From assembly GCA_900542175.1 (NCBI GenBank), contig UQNC01000017.1, forward strand, positions 1 to 36,051: DNA of 36,051 nt, given 5' to 3'. This document shows, in pieces, positions 31,104-36,051 of this stretch (position 1 is its first letter; each line of letters starts with the position of its first letter). The stretch comes from an uncultured Collinsella sp. (GTDB lineage: Bacteria > Actinomycetota > Coriobacteriia > Coriobacteriales > Coriobacteriaceae). The position numbers and the translations under genes were made by a program. The notes beneath the pieces are model-generated. The model saw only the letters and a program-made list of their open reading frames with translations. It was not told the origin of the DNA and did not search any database.

Positions 31104-32477
31104 CTACTCGTCGCCATCGTGCGGATCCACAGAGCCCGCACCCGACGCCGCCGGCTTCTCTGCCGAAGACTTGGAATCCTTCTTATCGGTTTCGGCCGGA
31201 GCGATCACGCGAATGAGCGAGATGCGCTGGCCACGCATCGACTGCACTTTAAACTTGTACCCCGCGACCTCAAACACCTCTCCGATGTCGGGCACCGAGT
31301 CGCAAAGCTCCAAAATCCAGCCGGCGATGGTCTCATAATCATCGCTTTCCTCGAGCGGCCAACCAAGCTCAATCGCGTCATCGCACGAAAAACGCCCATC
31401 GACGAGCCACTCGCGGCGCGAAAGGCGCGTGAGGTACTTGTTGTCGGGGTCGAACTCGTCCTCGATCTCGCCCACGATCTCCTCGACGATGTCCTCGATG
31501 GTGATGATGCCGGCCGTGCCGCCGTACTCGTCCACGACGACCACAATCTGGTCGTGCGAAGTCTGCATCTCGGACAGCAGCGGCAGGATGTCCTTGGTGT
31601 CGGGCACAAAGGTGGCATCGCGCAAAAAGCCAGCGATGGGCTGGTCGCCCTTGCCGTCGAGCGCGGGCTGGATCAGGTCCTTGATGTGCGCGATGCCCGC
31701 GACGTTGTCGGGATCCTCGTGATAGACGGGGATGCGGCTGAAGCCGGTCTGGCGCATGGTGGACAACACGTCGGCGACCGTCTCGTCGTCCTCACACATG
31801 GTGGTGTCCACGCGCGGCACCATGACCTCGCGGGCAACGGTGTCGCCCAGGTCAAAGATCTCGTGGATCATGCGCTTTTCCTCGTCGAGCAGGTCGTCCT
31901 GCTCCGAGACCATGTACTTGATTTCTTCCTCCGAGACGTTCTGGCGGTCATCGGCGCTCTTGATGCGCAGGATGCGGGCCAGGCCGTCGGAGCAGGCACC
32001 GGTCAGCCACACGAGCGGGCGGGCGATCTTTTGGAACACGGAGAGCGGTCCCACGACCTGTTTGGATACGCCCTCGGCGTTAGCAAGGCCGATGCGCTTG
32101 GGCACGAGCTCGCCGATCACGATGGACACAAAGGCGACCGCGACGGTGATGATGACCGGCGCCAGGCCGCGCGCGATGGCGGAAAGCGGCGCGATGCCAA
32201 AGCTCATGAGCCATGTGGCGAGCGGGTCGGACAGGCTCGTCGAGGCGACGGCGGACGAGGCGAAGCCCACGAGCGTGATGGCGACCTGAATGGTGGCGAG
32301 CAGCTGGTCGGAATCGGCGGCAAGCTGGACGGCGCGCTCGGCGCGCTTATCGCCCTCCTCGGCATCGTGTTCCAACACGGCGCGCTTAGCCGTGGTGAGA
32401 GCCATCTCGGACATGGAGAAGTAGCCGTTGATAAGCGTTAAAACGAGCGTGGTAATAAGGGAGATGGTTATGTCCAT
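31104..32477 (-). CDS. CNNM/CorC (HlyC) family membrane protein with CBS pair
   Basis: A 457-residue 'hemolysin-family' protein. The N-terminal CNNM (DUF21) domain has about four membrane segments ('NGYFSMSEMALTTAKR', 'GELVPKRIGLANAEGV'). A CBS pair (about 205-330, 'VMVPRVDTTM', 'IHIKDL'-like and 'VVVVDEYGGTAGIITIEDI') and a C-terminal CorC_HlyC domain (about 350-430) follow. Such proteins are linked to Mg2+ or Co2+ efflux, matching the Mg2+ theme of the neighbouring 24042-27157 operon. The ATG at 32477 places the first helix at the usual N-terminal position; the upstream TTG extension is not supported. The GGAGG site is 15 bases away, which is long. It is co-directional with the CphA-N-like gene downstream. 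Confidence 0.9.
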   Translation of the reverse strand: MDITISLITTLVLTLINGYFSMSEMALTTAKRAVLEHDAEEGDKRAERAVQLAADSDQLLATIQVAITLVGFASSAVASTSLSDPLATWLMSFGIAPLSAIARGLAPVIITVAVAFVSIVIGELVPKRIGLANAEGVSKQVVGPLSVFQKIARPLVWLTGACSDGLARILRIKSADDRQNVSEEEIKYMVSEQDDLLDEEKRMIHEIFDLGDTVAREVMVPRVDTTMCEDDETVADVLSTMRQTGFSRIPVYHEDPDNVAGIAHIKDLIQPALDGKGDQPIAGFLRDATFVPDTKDILPLLSEMQTSHDQIVVVVDEYGGTAGIITIEDIVEEIVGEIEDEFDPDNKYLTRLSRREWLVDGRFSCDDAIELGWPLEESDDYETIAGWILELCDSVPDIGEVFEVAGYKFKVQSMRGQRISLIRVIAPAETDKKDSKSSAEKPAASGAGSVDPHDGDE

Positions 32478-32585
32478 CGGGAGTTTCTCGAACCTCCAAG
32501 ATTCGGGACGTTGGGTAGTAAGCGTAGGTGACGGATAGGGCAATTGCGCCGGTTGCCCGTGCGAGCGGGGCCGTGGGCGCGGTCG

Positions 32586-33269
32586 CTAGATTACGAAGAG
32601 GATCACCGCCATGAACTGGAAGATGCTGCCGGCGAGCACCCACAAGTGGAAAACACTGTGCAGATAGCGCACGTTTTTGGCGATATAGAACGGCACGCCC
32701 ACGGTATAGCACACGCCGCCAACGGCGAGCAGGGCAAGCGCCACGGGGTTGAGCAGCGACACGAGCTCGGGCAGCTTAAAGACGACGAGCCAGCCCATCA
32801 GCAGGTAGACCAGGCCGCTTACCCAGTGCGGCTGACGCTCGCGCAAAAAGCACTCGAGTGCGATGCCGATGATGGCGATGGCCCACACGGCAAAGAACAG
32901 CGCAGGGCCGCCGTCGTTTGCGAGCGTGATGAGGCAAAACGGGGTATAGCTGCCGGCTATGAGCAGGTAAATGCAGCTGTGGTCGATGATGCGAAACACG
33001 CGCTTGGCGCGAGCGGGCTGAATCGCGTGATAGAGCGTGGAGGCCAAGTATTCGAGGATGATACTGACACCATAGACAATCGCCGCGGCCATGTGGGCCG
33101 GGCCTCCGCCGCGCAGGGCAGCGAATACGATCAGGAGCACCAGGCCCGCGATACCCAGCAGGCAGCCGACACCATGGGTGACGGAGTTCATGATCTCCTC
33201 GCCCACCGTGTAGTGTGGAACGGCCGCGGTCTTGGGTCGCGGCTTGGAACTGTCGCTCGAATCGGACAT
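32586..33269 (-). CDS. trhA: Hemolysin III / PAQR-family membrane protein (YqfA/TrhA-like)
   Basis: A 227-residue seven-TM protein. Conserved features are 'EEIMNSVTHGVGCLLGIAG' near the start, 'STLYHAI' and 'RIIDHSCIYLLIAGSYTPF' in the middle, and 'HSVFHLWVLAGSIFQF' in the last helix. The Ser, Asp and three His of these motifs form the PAQR zinc site. Bacterial members are linked to membrane lipid homeostasis; the hemolysin name is historical. I use the ATG at 33269, with GGAGG upstream, rather than a TTG six codons earlier. It lies divergent from the alpha/beta hydrolase gene across a 186-bp intergenic region. Confidence 0.92.
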   Translation of the reverse strand: MSDSSDSSKPRPKTAAVPHYTVGEEIMNSVTHGVGCLLGIAGLVLLIVFAALRGGGPAHMAAAIVYGVSIILEYLASTLYHAIQPARAKRVFRIIDHSCIYLLIAGSYTPFCLITLANDGGPALFFAVWAIAIIGIALECFLRERQPHWVSGLVYLLMGWLVVFKLPELVSLLNPVALALLAVGGVCYTVGVPFYIAKNVRYLHSVFHLWVLAGSIFQFMAVILFVI

Positions 33270-33375
33270 GCCGGTTACATCCTCCAACGTAAAGAGTTCT
33301 CAACACTATATCAAAGCGTCTGGGTGCGTGCGAAATTTGCACCATACGTGACCCTTTGTTTACCCATTCTTTGCC

Positions 33376-33436
33376 TGTTGACGCATCAACGGCGAACGTC
33401 CATAATGCGCTTGCATTAAATGTTGATGCATTAACA
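33376..33436 (+). promoter_or_regulatory. Promoter with twin palindromic operators for the alpha/beta hydrolase gene
   Basis: TTGACG (33378-33383), a 17-base spacer and CATAAT (33401-33406) form a good sigma-70-type promoter. TGTTGACGCATCAACG (33376-33391) overlaps the -35 box and TGTTGATGCATTAACA (33421-33436) lies just after the -10; both fit TGTTGAYGCATYAACR. Two near-identical dyads bracketing the promoter indicate repression by a dimeric regulator. The regulator is not encoded next to it. Confidence 0.7.
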
Positions 33437-33455
33437 TCTTATAGGAGAATACCGC

Positions 33456-34421
33456 ATGGCTCAAAACGCACATTCCCATCGAAAGCTCAAGATAGCCGGC
33501 ATCGTTGCACTGGTGCTCGTTGTCGCGCTGCTCGGATTTGCCGGCAACTTTCTGTTTGACTTCGCGCTGAATCCCCGCGCTCCATACACCATGAAGATGA
33601 TGCAGGACGGCAAGGACGGCAAGGAAAGTGAGCAGCCGGATGCCGAGGGAACCGAGGCACGGGCATGGTTTAAAGAGAACCGCGAGAGCAGTAGCCTCAC
33701 CGCAGATGACGGAACCGAACTTGCCGCTTGGTATTTTGCCGCCCCAGAGAGCACGCACAATTACGCTATCTGCCTACACGGATACACCGATGAGCCCATC
33801 GGTATGGCCCGATACGCCAAACGATTCCATGACCGCGGCATGAACGTGCTCGCACCTGCCGCCCGTGCCCACGAGCGCTCCGGCGGCGACTATATCGGCA
33901 TGGGCTGGCCCGAGCGGCTCGATGTCGTCGCATGGATCGAGCGAATCGTTCAGGCTGACCCCGAGGCGCGCATCCTGGTCTTTGGCGAGTCGATGGGCGC
34001 GGCGACTGCCATGAATGTAGCGGGGGAATCTGTGCCCGCAAATGTGAAATGCATTATCGAGGACTGCGGTTATACAAGCGTTTGGGACGAGTTTTCTCTG
34101 CAGCTCAAGGACGTGTTCGGCCTGCCCAGCTTTCCCTTGCTCGATGTAGCAAACTTGGTGTGCAACGTGCGCGCAGGCTACGACTTTCATACGGCGAGCA
34201 GCGTGGATCAACTCAAACACGCGACGGTTCCCATGCTTTTTATCCACGGCGACCAAGACACCTTTGTACCGTACAGTATGCTCGACCAAAACTACGAGGC
34301 GTGCGCCAGCAAGGTCAAGCAAAAGCTCACCATCCATGGCGCCACCCACGCCAAGAGCGCGCAAGTTAACCCCGAGCTCTACTGGAACACGGTCGACGAC
34401 TTCCTCGGAAAGAATTTTTAG
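33456..34421 (+). CDS. Membrane-anchored alpha/beta hydrolase
   Basis: A 321-residue alpha/beta hydrolase preceded by AGGAG. An N-terminal signal anchor (about 11-33) would hold the catalytic domain outside the membrane. The oxyanion motif 'LHGYTDEP', the nucleophile elbow 'GESMG' with Ser179, Asp268 in 'HGDQDTFVP' (Asp266 is close) and His298 in 'GATHAKS' complete the triad. The pattern matches 'alpha/beta hydrolase extracellular' proteins of Gram-positives of the kind often annotated as peptidases, lipases or esterases; the substrate cannot be told. It is a single-gene unit under the twin-operator promoter at 33376-33436. Confidence 0.9.
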   Translation: MAQNAHSHRKLKIAGIVALVLVVALLGFAGNFLFDFALNPRAPYTMKMMQDGKDGKESEQPDAEGTEARAWFKENRESSSLTADDGTELAAWYFAAPESTHNYAICLHGYTDEPIGMARYAKRFHDRGMNVLAPAARAHERSGGDYIGMGWPERLDVVAWIERIVQADPEARILVFGESMGAATAMNVAGESVPANVKCIIEDCGYTSVWDEFSLQLKDVFGLPSFPLLDVANLVCNVRAGYDFHTASSVDQLKHATVPMLFIHGDQDTFVPYSMLDQNYEACASKVKQKLTIHGATHAKSAQVNPELYWNTVDDFLGKNF

Positions 34422-34458
34422 GCAAAAAGCAACGTCCGGGGCTTTATCTGGCCCCCTA

Positions 34459-34590
34459 TTTTCGGAAGTATGCGGCAAAATCTGGAACTGCCGACCAGAC
34501 CGCAGTTTTATCAACAATTTATCAGGGGTTTTGTTGCCAAAAAACGTCGTGTGCTCGGCGGTCTCGAAATTTGCCGCATACTTCCGAAAA
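34459..34590. repeat. 132-bp intergenic element with 21-bp perfect terminal inverted repeats
   Basis: The left arm 34459-34479 (TTTTCGGAAGTATGCGGCAA plus A) is perfectly inverted at 34570-34590. Inside, GCCGACC..GGTC and CAACA/TGTTG segments can pair further, giving a branched fold. There is no coding potential. It lies between the hydrolase gene and its downstream terminator. I believe similar elements are dispersed in Collinsella genomes, but this must be checked. Confidence 0.7.
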
Positions 34591-34591
34591 G

Positions 34592-34625
34592 CCGCCCGTG
34601 GGCGCTGTGCTCGCGGGCGGTTTTT
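34592..34625 (+). terminator. Rho-independent terminator after the alpha/beta hydrolase gene
   Basis: CCGCCCGTG pairs with CGCGGGCGG (9 bp with one G-T) and TTTTT follows at once. It is 170 bp after the stop codon, beyond the 132-bp repeat element, and lies upstream of the stop of the convergent ferredoxin gene. Confidence 0.8.
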
Positions 34626-34672
34626 GCTTGAATTACGCCACGAATGCGCTTGTTTTGTCCAATAGCTAGGCG

Positions 34673-35878
34673 CTATTTGACCTCGATGAGCTCGTACTTG
34701 CTCGTGCCCAGGCCGATCTTCTCGGCATGCGCGATGCACGCGCGCCAGTCGGTGTCGGGATGCGTGATGCAGAAGGGATCCTTGGCCTGCTCACCCTCCA
34801 GATGCTCGTGGTTGTGCTCCATCTTGGCGGCGCTGTCGGTAAGCTCGGTGTTGGGCAGCGGCTCGGATGCCATGACGGCATCGGCACAGGCCTGGTCGAT
34901 GGCGACTGGATCGAAACTCGCGAACATGCCAATGTCGTTGACGATGGGCGTGTCGTTTTCGGGATGGCAATCGCAGTTGGGGCTGATATCCATAGCCAGC
35001 GAAATATGGAAGCTGGGGCGATCCTGGACAACGGCCTTCGTATACTCGGCGATCTTGTAGTTGAGTACGTCGGCCGCGGCGTCATAGTCGGGCTTGATGC
35101 AGTCCTGGTTGCACGCCGCAATGCAGCGTCCGCAGCCCACGCAGCGATCGTGGTCGATGGCAGCCACGTGAACCGTGCGGGTACTGCCGTTGGCAAGCTC
35201 GCGCTCACGCGTACCGTCAAACGTGATGGCGCTGTGCGCGCAAATCTTCTCGCAGGCACGGCAACCTACGCAGTTGGTAGTATCGACGCTCGGCTTGCCG
35301 GCGGCATGCTGCTCCATCTTGCCGGCACGGCTGCCGCCTCCCATGCCCAGGTTCTTCATGGCGCCGCCAAAACCGGCCTGCTCATGACCCTTAAAGTGCG
35401 TGAGGCTGATCACGATGTCGGCATCCATGAGTGCCTGACCAATCTTTGCCTCGCGCACGTACTCGCCGCCCTCGACCGGAACGAGTGCCTCGTCGGTGCC
35501 CTTGAGGCCGTCTGCGATGATGATCTGGCAGCCCGTGGCATACGGGGTAAAGCCGTTCTGGTAGGCGGTATCGATGTGCTCGAGCGCGTTTTTGCGGCTA
35601 CCGACATAGAGCGTGTTGCAGTCGGTGAGGAAGGGCTTGCCGCCCAGCTCCTTGACGACATCCGCGACGGCGCGGGCGTAGTTGGGGCGCAAAAAGCTCA
35701 GATTGCCCAGCTCGCCAAAGTGAATCTTGATGGCGACGAACTTGTTCTCAAAGTCGATCTGCTCGATACCGGCGCGGCGAATGAGGCGCTTGAGTTTGTC
35801 GAGCTGGCTCTCGCGAGCATGCGTGCGCAGGTTGGTGAAGTACACCTTAGCGGGTGCTGCGGGTGCAGTTGCGGTCAT
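34673..35878 (-). CDS. DUF362 protein with two [4Fe-4S] ferredoxin motifs
   Basis: A 401-residue cytoplasmic protein. The DUF362 region has 'VAIKIHFGELGN', 'FLRPNY' and 'SLTHFKGHEQAGFGGAMKNLGMG', the last being its most conserved block. Two 4Fe-4S motifs follow: 'CVGCRACEKIC' (near 203-213) and 'CVGCGRCIAAC' (near 252-262), each with a downstream partner Cys to complete the clusters. A later 'DISPNCDCHPENDTPI' with extra Cys and His may form another metal site. Such proteins are common in anaerobes; the reaction is unknown, and an electron-transfer or maturation role is likely. The ATG follows GGGGATA. It is monocistronic as far as seen. Confidence 0.92.
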   Translation of the reverse strand: MTATAPAAPAKVYFTNLRTHARESQLDKLKRLIRRAGIEQIDFENKFVAIKIHFGELGNLSFLRPNYARAVADVVKELGGKPFLTDCNTLYVGSRKNALEHIDTAYQNGFTPYATGCQIIIADGLKGTDEALVPVEGGEYVREAKIGQALMDADIVISLTHFKGHEQAGFGGAMKNLGMGGGSRAGKMEQHAAGKPSVDTTNCVGCRACEKICAHSAITFDGTRERELANGSTRTVHVAAIDHDRCVGCGRCIAACNQDCIKPDYDAAADVLNYKIAEYTKAVVQDRPSFHISLAMDISPNCDCHPENDTPIVNDIGMFASFDPVAIDQACADAVMASEPLPNTELTDSAAKMEHNHEHLEGEQAKDPFCITHPDTDWRACIAHAEKIGLGTSKYELIEVK

Positions 35879-35971
35879 AGATCTATCCCCTCGGTCTATA
35901 TGGCGTTACAGACATAGAGGATGGTACCCGTTGAAGTAGGGTCGAAGTCAAGCGCAACACCGAGTCGTTAG

Positions 35972-35996
35972 GCACTCATTGGGGACAGACTTAAAT
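35972..35996. repeat. Partial copy of the CATTGGGGAC repeat at the right edge
   Basis: GCACTCATTGGGGACAGACT followed by TAAAT repeats the left arm and, in part, the core of the repeat at 5467-5497, here without a clear closing arm. The rest of 35879-36051 shows no gene. Confidence 0.45.
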
Positions 35997-36051
35997 TGAA
36001 CTGCGTCCCGAATCTTGGCCTTCTTTATTAGAAGCGAACACTAGGACGCTT

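Noticed and set aside
29958..32441. An 827-residue plus-strand open frame opposite YtxH, CphA-N-like and CNNM genes
   Set aside because: It is the antisense of three well-supported genes in GC-rich DNA, with no ribosome binding site and a composition rich in His, Arg and Gly, typical of antisense frames.

Overview
The window reads like a gut Coriobacteriia chromosome, most likely Collinsella or a close relative. This is inferred from the high GC, the gene content (PTS-driven beta-glucoside use, split transketolase, an NRMT-type Nramp, DUF362 ferredoxin) and many short intergenic palindromes of a kind I associate with that genus. Species identity cannot be confirmed from sequence reading alone. 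Almost all genes lie on the minus strand. The plus-strand genes are the two at the left edge, a large acyltransferase (21280) and an alpha/beta hydrolase (33456). I see no tRNA, rRNA, CRISPR array, transposase or phage gene.

Left part (1-5240): the zinc-ribbon tail of a truncated protein and a lipoprotein converge through a shared terminator on a three-gene signalling operon. That operon encodes a 7TM kinase-like protein without recognisable catalytic motifs, a NarX-type histidine kinase and a NarL-type response regulator, joined by two 4-bp ATGA overlaps.

Sugar region (5582-21092): a stand-alone 6-phospho-beta-glucosidase, a DUF4867-like protein and luxS are followed by a four-gene operon of sugar isomerase, transketolase N-half, transketolase C-half and FGGY kinase, with a LacI regulator upstream. 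The enzyme set fits breakdown of a branched pentose through a ketose phosphate that transketolase cleaves; D-apiose is my leading candidate. Next comes a licT-bglP-bglH type operon whose leader carries two RNA antiterminator sites and a terminator, with a third degenerate site at the licT stop codon. A ribokinase/nucleoside hydrolase pair for ribonucleoside salvage follows. Together this looks like a plant-glycoside and pentose utilisation block.

Envelope and ion region (21280-33269): an OatA-like acyltransferase with a C-terminal SGNH domain; a repeat-rich 545-bp gap holding a 230-bp element with 32-bp terminal inverted repeats; an Nramp-related transporter lacking the canonical metal-binding Asn and Met, cotranscribed with a PRC/MgtE-N/CBS membrane protein (probably Mg2+); a structured leader RNA upstream of that pair; a NodB-like deacetylase with all metal-ligand positions changed; PRC-barrel and YtxH proteins; a stand-alone cyanophycin-synthetase N-domain-like protein; a CNNM/CorC protein; and a PAQR/hemolysin III protein.

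Right part (33376-36051): a membrane-anchored alpha/beta hydrolase behind twin palindromic operators, a 132-bp inverted-repeat element, and a DUF362/ferredoxin protein. The gene-free stretches over 300 bp (5241-5581, 7013-7357, 23497-24041, 27158-27485) are dominated by palindromic repeats and leader structures.
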